A DNA stretch of 64,000 nt from an uncultured Woeseiaceae bacterium (GTDB lineage: Bacteria > Pseudomonadota > Gammaproteobacteria > Steroidobacterales > Woeseiaceae), in assembly GCA_945787845.1 (NCBI GenBank), contig CALZJH010000006.1, positions 1 through 64,000 on the forward strand, in the 5' to 3' direction. Positions 36,201 through 43,690 of this stretch are shown in pieces. The notes below the pieces were generated by a model. It was given only the letters and a program-made list of their open reading frames with translations. It had not been told where the DNA came from and did no database searches. Made by a program: the position numbers and the translations under genes. Each line of letters starts with the position of its first letter. Within the stretch, counting starts at the first letter, position 1.

Positions 36201-36336
36201 GCACGTCGGACAGGTCCGGCAGTGCATCGACCGGGGTTTCCTTAACCGACCAGACGCCGACCCCAGCGACGATAAACGCTGCGATGAGGACGAGAACACG
36301 GTTCGCGATCGACCAGCGGATGAGTGCAGCAATCAC
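33217..36336 (-). CDS. cusA: CusA/CzcA-type heavy-metal RND efflux pump
   Basis: Inner-membrane RND transporter of 1039 residues with about 12 membrane helices in two halves. Proton-relay segment GAMVDSAIVMIENVHKH, and the porter-domain segments LMYMPTTYPGVSI, TMIETVIQLKPRSEW and WVMPIKTRIDMLATGIKTP match the copper/silver (Cus) branch; Met residues in these correspond to the methionine ladder that binds Cu(I)/Ag(I). It overlaps cusB by 4 nt (ATGA). The terminator at 33.2 kb follows. Zinc or cobalt specificity cannot be excluded from sequence alone. Confidence 0.95.
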   Translation of the reverse strand: MIAALIRWSIANRVLVLIAAFIVAGVGVWSVKETPVDALPDLSDVQVIIKTSYPGQAPQVVEDQVTYPLTTAMLSVPKAVTVRGYSFFGDSYVYVIFEDGTDLYWARSRVLEYLNQVSTSLPDAAKSSLGPDATGVGWVFEYALVDRSGQHDLAQLRSLQDWFLKYELQTVPGVAEVATIGGMVRQYQVVVDPDKLRAFGVTLAKLKQAIQQGNQETGGSVIEMGEAEYMVRATGYLEGIDDLAAIPLGVNEHGTPLLLSDVAEIRIGPQIRRGIADLDGEGEVVGAVVVMRWGENASATIDAVKERLAELEKSLPDGVEIVVTYDRSALIERSVDTLKNTLVKEFLMVALVCAIFLFHLRSSAVIVLSLPLGVLVAFIIMRAQGINANIMSLGGIAIAIGAMVDSAIVMIENVHKHIEKEALTENNRWRIMADAAAEVGSPLFFSLLIITLSFLPVFTLEAQEGRLFAPLAFTKTYAMAAAACLSITLVPVLMGYFIRGKVIHEGKNPVNRGLIAAYRPVISAVIRSPRATLVLAAIILVIGLWPATRLGSEFMPPLDEGDLMYMPTTYPGVSIDKAREILQHTNKMIKKVPEVKRVFGKIGRAETATDPAPLTMIETVIQLKPRSEWREGMTPERLRAELDRSVQYTGLTNAWVMPIKTRIDMLATGIKTPVGIKVAGPDLNVIESIDKRLEQILETVPGTASVYSERVVGGRYVDVDIDRERASRFGLNINDVQDIIRSAVGGMNVTQTVEGLERYPVNVRYPQRVRDSVQQLRLLPIVTPAGARIALADVADVRVVDGPPVIKSENARLNGWTYVDIVDRDLGSYVAEAQQVVADSIELPPGYSLAWSGQYEYMVRAQERLTVVGPITLAVILLLLFINFGRFTEVAIIMGTLPMALIGGLWLLYLLGYDLSVAVGVGFIALAGVAVEIGVIMLVYLNQALERRTIATRADVRAAVIEGALLRIRPVIMTVAATIGGLLPIMFGSGTGSEVMRRIAAPMVGGMVSATLLTLVVIPALFVLWQQRRYALRPDDPTL

Positions 36337-37538
36337 CGTGCGCTCTCCATGCGTTCCAGGGCAACGTCGATATTCGACTCGGAGTCAATCAGGAACTGCG
36401 CCGACGTTACGACCCGCTCACCCTCCTTGAGCCCCCTGCGCACCGCGACGCGATCACCGGACTCGATACCGATGAGAACTTCGCGTGACTGGAACCGGCC
36501 GTCGCCGAGAGCGACGACGACGCGACTCGACGAGCCGCCACGGATTAGGGCCTCGCGAGGCACATGGACGATGTTGTCGATCGCAGATCCGTCGATAACA
36601 ACACGCGCAAACATGTTGGGTCGCAGAGTCTCGCCTTCATTGTCGAAGCGGAGGCGCACTTTGAGCGTCCGCGTTTGCGGGTCGAGTTCCGGATACACGT
36701 AGTCGACCGTCCCGCGCAGTAACTTGCCCGGCAGGTAGTCGAGCTCCACGGTCGCTTCCTGGCCGGGTTCCACCCATGCGGACTGGCGTTCGAACACTTC
36801 GGCCAGCACCCAGACACGATCAAGCCGCGCAACCGACATCACCTCCGTGGCCGGTGTCACAAAGATGCCCTCGCGGACGCCAAGATGTGCGATCACACCA
36901 TCCGACTGCGCATAGACGCGCACCCGCTGGCTCGCCTCGCGCTCCTTCTCCAGGCGCCGAATTTCCGCAGTGGTTACGCCGAGCGCCGTCAGGCGGTCGC
37001 GCGACGCATTGCGAAGCACGGTGTTGTTGCTCGCGAGTGCCGCCAGGAGTTCCTGCTGCGCATTCACGAGGGTTGGCGAATACAGCTCGAACAGCAGCTG
37101 CCCTTTCGTCACGGGATCGCCGGTCGCCGTGGTCGCGAGTTTCTCGATCCAGCCATCGACACGCGTGTGCACGTGCTGCAGCGTGTCTTCGTCGTAGCCA
37201 ATGTAGCCGACCGTCTCTATCCTGCGGGGCAACGTGCCCCGCTCGGCCAGGGCGGTGCGCACGCCGAGGTTATTGAGCAGCGTTGGGTCGATCGAGACGA
37301 CACCGCGCTCCGCCCCTTCGTCGCCGGCGTAGACGGGTACCAGGTCCATGCCCATCGGCGACTTGCCCGGCTCATCCCGCCGATAGTTCGGATCCATTGG
37401 CGCGACCCAGTAGAGAACCTCCGGACCTGAGTCCTCTTCCGAGCCGCCGCCTTGCACAGGCGCCCAGCTGCGTCCAACCAGTATCCCGATCATCAGCGTC
37501 ACCGCGATGGCGACGATAACTGCGATTCTTGAGTTCAT
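36333..37538 (-). CDS. cusB: CusB-type periplasmic adaptor of the RND pump
   Basis: Membrane-fusion protein, 401 residues. An N-terminal membrane anchor (IAVIVAIAVTLMIGILVG) is followed by a heavy-metal binding domain of the YHS-like type (YWVAPMDPNYRRDEPGKSPM, then GMDLVPVY, about residues 43-70), a helical hairpin and beta-barrel/lipoyl domains (HVHTRVDGWIEKLATTATGD, VYAQSDGVIAHLGVREGIFV). It joins CusA to CusC. It overlaps cusA by 4 nt and cusC by one (TAATG). Confidence 0.93.
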   Translation of the reverse strand: MNSRIAVIVAIAVTLMIGILVGRSWAPVQGGGSEEDSGPEVLYWVAPMDPNYRRDEPGKSPMGMDLVPVYAGDEGAERGVVSIDPTLLNNLGVRTALAERGTLPRRIETVGYIGYDEDTLQHVHTRVDGWIEKLATTATGDPVTKGQLLFELYSPTLVNAQQELLAALASNNTVLRNASRDRLTALGVTTAEIRRLEKEREASQRVRVYAQSDGVIAHLGVREGIFVTPATEVMSVARLDRVWVLAEVFERQSAWVEPGQEATVELDYLPGKLLRGTVDYVYPELDPQTRTLKVRLRFDNEGETLRPNMFARVVIDGSAIDNIVHVPREALIRGGSSSRVVVALGDGRFQSREVLIGIESGDRVAVRRGLKEGERVVTSAQFLIDSESNIDVALERMESAR

Positions 37539-38812
37539 TATTCCAGTCCTCCGAGCTTGGCCAGCACCGCATGGCTTTGCGCGCGCTGCACCTGCAGCCG
37601 AACGTGTTCAATTCGGGTGTTCAAATCGTCGATGTAGCCGCGCATGACGTCCGAGAAGTCACCGGTATCGCTCTGGTAGGCGAGCAACGCAGCCTGGGCC
37701 TGCCCTTTCGATTGTTCGAGGATTCGGGTTTCGTAGAGCCCGAGCCTGCGCGTCAGGTCGGTCCAGCGCGCATATTCGATGTCCAGCTCACTCGACAGGC
37801 GAGCCACGAGCTCCGCCTCGGAGGCAATTGCCGCTCGCCGGCTTCCCAGCGCGGCCGCGAGTTTTCGATCCTGTCGATTCCTGGCAAAGAACGGCAGGTC
37901 GACAGAGACCGACAGGCTCACGAAATCGGATCGCGGCGAACCGTCCGGCAGGAAACCGTCGCGGAAACCGTAACCGACATCGATCGCCCAGCCAGGCTTC
38001 TTGTTTTCCTCGGCGATCTCTACGCCGGCCTGCTGCGCCGTCACGCCGGCCCGGGCGGCCGCTATCGACGGATGCGAGTCGAGGCCGGCCTGCAGGACTT
38101 CCAGTGACGGAGGGGCGTCCCAGCCGGGCAGTTTCATGGCCACCGGGCGATACGCGTCCTGCCCCAACCAGCGCGAGAGCCTGGCCTGCGCCTCCGAGCG
38201 TGCACGCTCCGCCTCGATCAGGCGGTCGTCGAGGCGACTCAATTCGAGCTCGGCGCGCAGCACGTCGTATTGGGTTTTCCGACCCACGGCGTACATCGAG
38301 CGCGTGATCGTGACCAGGTCGGCGAAGAACGGCCGTGACTCACTGACCAGCATCCACGCCCGTTGCGAGTAGTACGTCTCGAGCCACGCGATGCGCGTGG
38401 CAGACAGCACGTCCCGGCCGCGCGCATCCGCGCCGCGGCTGAACGCCTCGGCCTCGGCACGCAAACGCGCCGACCCCTGCGCGCGGGCACGGGGAAACGA
38501 CTGGCGCAGTCCCAGCTGCGCCTGCGTCATTCCTTCGGTCGAAAAGCTACCGCTGTCGATCGGGTAGTTTGCGAGACCGACGCGCAGCACCGGGTCCGGC
38601 AGGCTACCGGCGGCAACCGCCTGTTCCTGCCTGGCCTCGGCCTGGGCGATGAGCGCCCGCTGCCCCGGCTCACCGGCCCGGGCGAGGTCTTCAGCCTCGG
38701 CAATGGTCAGGGGGACACGCTGCTGTGCCATGGCGAAAGGTGTCCACAGCATCGTGGCTGTGAACGCGAGTATTGCGATGTATACGGGCACTGGCCCGCG
38801 ACTGACTGACAT
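37538..38812 (-). CDS. cusC: CusC/CzcC-like outer-membrane channel
   Basis: TolC-like outer-membrane efflux protein, 424 residues, with a signal peptide (AILAFTATMLWTPFAMAQ). Two OEP repeats, each a long helical part and strand pair; AEDLARAGEPGQRALIAQAE and LDSHPSIAAARAGVTAQQAG start the two repeats. There is no lipobox, unlike E. coli CusC. AGGAG precedes the ATG. It is the first of three overlapping pump genes, 50 nt after a Cys-rich exported protein. Confidence 0.9.
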   Translation of the reverse strand: MSVSRGPVPVYIAILAFTATMLWTPFAMAQQRVPLTIAEAEDLARAGEPGQRALIAQAEARQEQAVAAGSLPDPVLRVGLANYPIDSGSFSTEGMTQAQLGLRQSFPRARAQGSARLRAEAEAFSRGADARGRDVLSATRIAWLETYYSQRAWMLVSESRPFFADLVTITRSMYAVGRKTQYDVLRAELELSRLDDRLIEAERARSEAQARLSRWLGQDAYRPVAMKLPGWDAPPSLEVLQAGLDSHPSIAAARAGVTAQQAGVEIAEENKKPGWAIDVGYGFRDGFLPDGSPRSDFVSLSVSVDLPFFARNRQDRKLAAALGSRRAAIASEAELVARLSSELDIEYARWTDLTRRLGLYETRILEQSKGQAQAALLAYQSDTGDFSDVMRGYIDDLNTRIEHVRLQVQRAQSHAVLAKLGGLE

Positions 38813-38862
38813 GATTCCAACTCCTGCGAGGAAAACCGAAAGGGTTTACAGCGCGGGGTTGG

Positions 38863-39240
38863 CTATCTCAGGTAAACGCAGAAGAGCTTGTGAAGCGGTG
38901 GCGGATTGCCGGGTGGACCGGGCGGTTCGACGACCGGCACATACTGAGCGAACGTCGGGTCGCGGTCGTGGGTGGCTGCAATAGCCGGAAGTGCCGCAAA
39001 CTCCGGAGAGTCGAAAGGTTTGAGCGTACCGGTACGGGCGTCGACGTTGACGTCGTCCAGTGCGCAGCATTCAGAGGCTTCGAGCTGGATCTCTGAGGGA
39101 CAGCAATCGTGTGCAGGTTCTGCCACCTCGAGCGCCATCGCGCAGGGCAGGATCGCCAGGTTCAGCGAAACCATAAGCAACAGGGCACTGACCCGGCGAC
39201 GGCCGAGGCGAGCCCAACGTTGTGTGAACCTGTGCATCAT
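38863..39240 (-). CDS. Small cysteine-rich exported protein of the cus operon
   Basis: 125 residues with a signal peptide (RRVSALLLMVSLNLAILPCA). The mature protein has two vicinal Cys pairs (HDCCPSEI and SECCALDD) and a conserved-looking proline-rich end PPGNPPPLHKLFCVYLR. Short proteins with this type of tail often sit just before heavy-metal RND operons; I know no defined biochemical role. The vicinal Cys pairs could bind Cu(I) or Ag(I). Two ATGs (39240, 39237) are adjacent. It may substitute for CusF, which is absent. Confidence 0.65.
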   Translation of the reverse strand: MMHRFTQRWARLGRRRVSALLLMVSLNLAILPCAMALEVAEPAHDCCPSEIQLEASECCALDDVNVDARTGTLKPFDSPEFAALPAIAATHDRDPTFAQYVPVVEPPGPPGNPPPLHKLFCVYLR

Positions 39241-39302
39241 CGTGTTTTTTTAGACGTTTATCGGCCGCAAAGCAAGGAAATGAATCAATATTCTGGCGGA
39301 AA

Positions 39303-41783
39303 TCAGGGCGTCTCGTCGCCCTCACCCGTCATGGTCAGGGAGAGAATACTGTGGCGAATCTCCTCGCCAAGCACGAGACGCGCATCCGCGCCGATCGACG
39401 TAATGTCGTCATCGAACTCGAACGTGCCCTCACCGTTACGCCGAAGCACATCCTGTTTCTCCAGCATCTTGATGAAATCGTGAAACAGCGTCTTGTTGAA
39501 GAAGTCGGGCGAATGCAGTCCATAGATCATCGAGAGACGTTCTGCGCTCTGCTGGCACATGGTCTCCAGCCGCGAGCGGGATAATTTGCCGGAACCGTTG
39601 CCCACGAGGATGGCAATGACGAGGTAGAAGCGCTGCAGCATCGGCACCATGGACTGGCCCAGCATGAGGAGTTGAAACGCCCTGGCTGACCCGGCCGGCG
39701 GCCTGACCAGCGTCTTCCTGCGCTTGCCGTAGCTCAGCAGGCCGAGGTCGTTGAGTGACTTGATCGCCTCGGTCGTGATGTCATCGATGTCGTCGTCGTC
39801 CCACTTGAGGCACAGTTCCTTCTTCATGAACGGGTAGATCAGGCGAATCAGGCGCTGCAACTCCGTGTGCGGGAGCTCCTGTCCCTGGATGAAACAGCAG
39901 GCGACCGATGCTGGGACCGCAAACAAATGCAGGATGTTGTTGCGGAAGTAGGTCATGAGAACGGCCGTGCGCTCTTCCATGTGAATGACCTGTCCCATGG
40001 GATGCGTGCTGCGCGAGATAACATCGAGTTTTTCGCCATGCCTGATAATTTCGTCCGGTGTCCAGTCAGGGAGTGTCACGAGATCCGAGTACTGGAAACG
40101 GCGCAGCAATTCGAGGCTGATCGCCAGCTGGCGACGCAACTCCTCGACACCGATGGCCTGCTTGGGTGTGGCGAGCAACACATGCGCCAACAGGCTGATC
40201 GGCGTCACCGCCGCGGCAGCATTGATGTTCTCCATGATTCGCTGCCCAAGGCCGTCCACGACGCCGGCCACCCAGGGTGGGCGATCACCATTCTCAGACT
40301 CGTGGTCGCGCCAGTCGGGATGCACATGGTCGAGCACAGGTTCAAGTTCGATCGGCTCGCCGATGTTGACGCTGACCTTGCCAAAGTGATCCCGCAGCGA
40401 CTTGATCGATCGAACGAGCCCGCCAAGGGTCTCCTTCTTCTTTTGTGCGCCGCCCAGTTCGCTGATGAAGGCGTCACCTTCGATCAGCTTCTCATAGCCG
40501 AAGTAGACCGGGATGAAGACGATCGGGCGCTGTGGTTTCTTAACATAGGAATTGACCGTCATGGCGAGCATGCCGCCTTTCGGCTGCAGCAGTCTGCCGG
40601 TACGACTGCGCCCGCCTTCGATGAAATACTCCATCGAGTAGCCCTTGCTCAGGACCTGCTGGATGTAGGAATCAAACACGGTCGCATACAGGCGATTGCC
40701 CCTGAAACTCCTGCGCAGGAAGAATGCGCCACCGCGACGCAGGATCCCGCCAACCACAGGCATGTTGAGATTGATCCCTGCCGCAATGTGCGGCAGGTGA
40801 AGCCCGGCTTCGTAGGTCACATACGCGAGCAACAGGTAGTCGAAATGGCTCCGGTGACACGGCACATAAACCACCTCTTTGTCCCTGGCAACGTCGTGCA
40901 CTTTCTCCATGTGATTGAGTTCGATGCCATCGTAAATCCGGTGCCACAGCCAACGCAGGACCCGCACGGCCACGCGGATGGTTGGATAGGAGATGTCCGC
41001 GGCAATTTCGAACGCGTATTTCTCGGCCTTGCGCCTTGCGACTTCCTGCTTGCGGAAGTCGTCGCCGCTCTCCGCGATGATCGCCCGGCGTACGGATGGT
41101 GCACGCAGCACTTCCCTGATCAGCGTGCGGCGATGCGAAAGGTCCGGGCCAACGGTTGCAACACGCCGTTTGCGAAAGTGTACACGCAGAATGCGGGACG
41201 CCTTGCGGTACGCGATCTCGGACGACCGTCCTTCAGCACCGAGCGCTCGCAGCGGCAGCGCGTTGCTGAAGCGCAGTAGCGTATCGCGGCCGAGCAGGAC
41301 CGTCGTAAAGAATTTTCGCGTGCGGCCGATCACGTCCCAGTTCTCGGAGAACAGCAGCTTCAGCAATGAGCGCTCTTTCTCCGGCGAGCGTCCCCAATAG
41401 ATCGCGACGGGAATAAGCAACAATTCCTGGTCGCCATTTTCGGCCGCCTCGATCAGGCGCTTCAGACGCTGCGACCCTGTCTTACGTGGGCGGCGATACC
41501 AGAAACCCTCCATGCGGCGCAGGACAATGAAACTCTTGTATTCCTGGTGGCCGCAGAACTCGATTGGCTGGGTTGGCGACGGCATGCCGTGCATGGCCGC
41601 GGCGCGCTCGAGCGCGAGCAGATCCGCCAGCCCGCCGTTTTCGAGGACATAGCAGACCTCGGCATCGCTGTCGGTTATCAGTTCGGTAGGAATCTCCGGC
41701 TGAATCGCCGGGCGTGCCCACATGGAGAACACCTTGCCCGCCAGCCAGTAGAGCGGGCGAATTAATAAGCCTGCGATGTTCAT
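39303..41783 (-). CDS. plsB: Glycerol-3-phosphate 1-O-acyltransferase
   Basis: First acylation step of phospholipid synthesis, at the inner membrane. It has 826 residues from ATG 41783 (a TTG three codons upstream is less likely). The acyltransferase motifs are PCHRSHFDYLLLAY (catalytic H-x4-D), GAFFLRRSFRGN, EYFIEGGRSRTGRLL and FIPVYFGYEKLIEG. The length matches the E. coli-type enzyme. A gap of 62 nt separates it from the downstream Cys-rich gene; it diverges from the MBL gene. Confidence 0.97.
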   Translation of the reverse strand: MNIAGLLIRPLYWLAGKVFSMWARPAIQPEIPTELITDSDAEVCYVLENGGLADLLALERAAAMHGMPSPTQPIEFCGHQEYKSFIVLRRMEGFWYRRPRKTGSQRLKRLIEAAENGDQELLLIPVAIYWGRSPEKERSLLKLLFSENWDVIGRTRKFFTTVLLGRDTLLRFSNALPLRALGAEGRSSEIAYRKASRILRVHFRKRRVATVGPDLSHRRTLIREVLRAPSVRRAIIAESGDDFRKQEVARRKAEKYAFEIAADISYPTIRVAVRVLRWLWHRIYDGIELNHMEKVHDVARDKEVVYVPCHRSHFDYLLLAYVTYEAGLHLPHIAAGINLNMPVVGGILRRGGAFFLRRSFRGNRLYATVFDSYIQQVLSKGYSMEYFIEGGRSRTGRLLQPKGGMLAMTVNSYVKKPQRPIVFIPVYFGYEKLIEGDAFISELGGAQKKKETLGGLVRSIKSLRDHFGKVSVNIGEPIELEPVLDHVHPDWRDHESENGDRPPWVAGVVDGLGQRIMENINAAAAVTPISLLAHVLLATPKQAIGVEELRRQLAISLELLRRFQYSDLVTLPDWTPDEIIRHGEKLDVISRSTHPMGQVIHMEERTAVLMTYFRNNILHLFAVPASVACCFIQGQELPHTELQRLIRLIYPFMKKELCLKWDDDDIDDITTEAIKSLNDLGLLSYGKRRKTLVRPPAGSARAFQLLMLGQSMVPMLQRFYLVIAILVGNGSGKLSRSRLETMCQQSAERLSMIYGLHSPDFFNKTLFHDFIKMLEKQDVLRRNGEGTFEFDDDITSIGADARLVLGEEIRHSILSLTMTGEGDETP

Positions 41784-41877
41784 GGCGCACAAGTCTACCC
41801 AAAAGAAGGTGCCAACAGGCCGTTGACAAACAAAAAAGTACGGCGCGGCAATATGCCGGACCTGCGCACCAAAACGC

Positions 41878-41883
41878 TATAAT
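41878..41883 (+). promoter_or_regulatory. -10 element suggesting a leaderless mRNA for the MBL gene
   Basis: A perfect TATAAT lies 6 nt before the ATG at 41890, so transcription would start at or next to the start codon. There is no Shine-Dalgarno in the preceding 20 nt. No good -35 is seen at 16-18 nt; the TTGACA at 41823-41828 is too far to pair. Confidence 0.4.
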
Positions 41884-41889
41884 CGCGAT

Positions 41890-42813
41890 ATGAAAATTCA
41901 CCTGGCTGCGGCAGCAGCGCTTCTCTCCTGCGGCCCCGTGCTGGCAGACGATGCAACGTCAATAGTAGTGCTCGGTATCGCCCAGGATGCCGGCTATCCC
42001 CAGACCGATTGCTACCAGCCGCATTGCATGCGCGCCTGGCACGATCCCTCGCTGCGGCGCATGGCGAGTTCGATCGCGGTGGTCGACGAGCGCAGCAAGT
42101 CGAAGTTCCTGTTCGATGCGACACCGGATATGCGCGAACAATTGTACGATCTGCACGTCGCGGCGCCCGACGGCGAGTATTCCCTCGACGGCGTTTTCCT
42201 CACGCACGGTCACATGGGTCATTACACCGGGCTCATGCACTTCGGACGGGAAGCCGTCGGCGCATCGGCAGTACCCGTCTACGCCATGCCCCGCATGCAC
42301 CACTACCTGTCGAACAATGGTCCATGGGGCCAGCTTGTACGTCTTGAGAACATCGAACTGCGGAAGCTGGCCGACGGCCAGCCCGTAGAGCTCAATTCAC
42401 GATTGACGGTCACGCCGTTCCTGGTACCGCATCGCGACGAGTACACGGAGACCGTAGGCTACCGGATCGACGGTCCAGACAAGTCGGCCGTGTTCATTCC
42501 CGACATCGACAAGTGGGCCATGTGGGAGACGGACATTCGCGACATCGTTCGCGACGTGGACTATGCGCTGGTTGACGCGACCTTCTTCAAGGACGGTGAG
42601 CTGGGCGGGCGCGACATGAGCAAGATCAGGCACCCATTTGTCGCCGAGAGCATGGACCTGCTACAGGACTTGAGCAAAGAAGAAAGGGCCCGTGTGATAT
42701 TCATTCACATGAATCACACGAACCCTTTGCTCATCGACGGCAGCCCGGAACAGGCCGCCGTGGAGAAACGCGGCTTCCGCTACGCGAGCGAAGGCCTGCG
42801 CCTCGAACTTTAG
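41890..42813 (+). CDS. Exported PqqB-related metallo-beta-lactamase-fold hydrolase
   Basis: 307 residues with a signal peptide (HLAAAAALLSCGPVLA). The start of the mature part (VLGIAQDAGYPQTDCYQPHC) and the overall layout resemble PqqB-related MBL proteins. The metal motif reads THGHMGHYTGL (His106, His108, His111): Gly110 occupies the position of the Asp in the usual HxHxDH. Later ligand candidates are VPHRDEY, FIPDIDKW and HMNHTNPLL. It is probably a periplasmic hydrolase with an atypical, perhaps single-metal, site. Substrate unknown. No pqq genes are nearby. Confidence 0.8.
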   Translation: MKIHLAAAAALLSCGPVLADDATSIVVLGIAQDAGYPQTDCYQPHCMRAWHDPSLRRMASSIAVVDERSKSKFLFDATPDMREQLYDLHVAAPDGEYSLDGVFLTHGHMGHYTGLMHFGREAVGASAVPVYAMPRMHHYLSNNGPWGQLVRLENIELRKLADGQPVELNSRLTVTPFLVPHRDEYTETVGYRIDGPDKSAVFIPDIDKWAMWETDIRDIVRDVDYALVDATFFKDGELGGRDMSKIRHPFVAESMDLLQDLSKEERARVIFIHMNHTNPLLIDGSPEQAAVEKRGFRYASEGLRLEL

Positions 42814-43166
42814 TCGTCGGTAGCGTCGTCGACCGCGGCGTCAACTTCTTCCGCTTTTTCCTCGATCATGTCACCAACTTGACCGGCCATGTCTTTGGCG
42901 TCGTTCATGGCGTCGGCAGCTGCGTCACCCATGCTATCAGCGCCTTCTTCTATAGCGTCCCCGGCTGCGTCCATCGCATCACCCGCGGCGTCCATTGCAC
43001 CGCCGGCAGCGTCTTCAGCTGCATCCGCTGCGTCACCGGCTGCGTCCATCGCTGAATCCGCAGCTTCTTCTGCCGCTTCTACGGCCTCGGTTACGGCAGA
43101 TTCTTCCGACTCGCCGCCGCTGCATCCCATGACCAGCAAACTCAGAACCAAAATCCAGTATTTCAT
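42810..43166 (-). CDS. Ala/Asp-rich helical repeat lipoprotein
   Basis: 118 residues with lipobox LVMGC (Cys15). The remainder is a low-complexity helix built from units like MDAAGDA and ADAAEDA between residues 38 and 90, ending EEKAEEVDAAVDDATDD. The pattern predicts an amphipathic or coiled helix tethered to a membrane, like entericidin/apolipoprotein-type envelope proteins. A 17-nt segment is repeated exactly at 42961-42977 and 43036-43052, indicating growth by repeat duplication. GGGAGGA precedes the ATG. The stop overlaps the convergent MBL stop by 4 nt. Confidence 0.8.
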   Translation of the reverse strand: MKYWILVLSLLVMGCSGGESEESAVTEAVEAAEEAADSAMDAAGDAADAAEDAAGGAMDAAGDAMDAAGDAIEEGADSMGDAAADAMNDAKDMAGQVGDMIEEKAEEVDAAVDDATDD

Positions 43167-43189
43167 GCTTGTCCTCCCAACTATTTAAC

Positions 43190-43690
43190 TTAAGTAATTA
43201 TATTCTTTAAAAAATACCGCAGATACTCGTTGATCTCATCGAGGTTTGCGGTCAGCCGGTGGTCCCCATCAACCAGGTGAAGAGTCGCACCGCAGCTACG
43301 CGCGTAACGAATACTGTTGTCTACGGGCACAATATCATCATGCCAGCCATGCACTATGCAAATCGGCATTTCCGGCGGTGGCGGCGTCAGCTCCTCATAT
43401 CCTTCCATGAAGTACGCCGGCGCCAGCACAAAGAGCCCTACCGCGCCGACCTGCGCTGCTGCGGCAGTGGCAACATGCCCTCCCATACTGGAGCCAACGA
43501 GCACGATATCGTCGTCGATTTCCGCACATTCCCGGGTGCACTTCTCGACCCGCTCGGTCGGGTCCGCGATGCCCTGGTAGTCGATACTGTCGGCGGCGCA
43601 CCCCAAGCCCTTGACCAGCTCCGCCATCGCGCGGATCTTCGTGCCCCAGGGCCCGCTTTCCTGCCCGTGTGAAAAAATTACCATCGTCAT
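43190..43690 (-). CDS. Small alpha/beta hydrolase (YqiA-like)
   Basis: 166 residues from ATG 43690. The nucleophile elbow is VLVGSSMGGHVA (Ser in GSSMGG); VHGWHDDIVP supplies the acid residue and VDGDHRL the histidine. The start FSHGQESGPWGTKI is the oxyanion-hole strand. This compact layout fits YqiA-type esterases. The ATG overlaps the stop of the DsbA-like gene (ATGA). A longer start at 43765 would run inside that gene. Confidence 0.82.
   Translation of the reverse strand: MTMVIFSHGQESGPWGTKIRAMAELVKGLGCAADSIDYQGIADPTERVEKCTRECAEIDDDIVLVGSSMGGHVATAAAAQVGAVGLFVLAPAYFMEGYEELTPPPPEMPICIVHGWHDDIVPVDNSIRYARSCGATLHLVDGDHRLTANLDEINEYLRYFLKNIIT
43197..43202 (-). promoter_or_regulatory. -10 element of the helical lipoprotein gene
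   Basis: TATAAT on the - strand, in a local AT-rich patch inside the 3' end of the hydrolase gene, about 30 nt before the lipoprotein ATG at 43166. The -35 region is weak. This would give the lipoprotein its own transcript. Confidence 0.4.

Noticed and set aside
39867-41279. Open frame of 470 codons on the + strand, antisense to plsB
   Set aside because: It mirrors the codon pattern of plsB, has no recognisable domain and no ribosome-binding site; plsB is unambiguous.
41823-41854. TTGACA at 41823 as -35 of the MBL promoter
   Set aside because: No -10 occurs 16-18 nt downstream; the good TATAAT is about 50 nt away.
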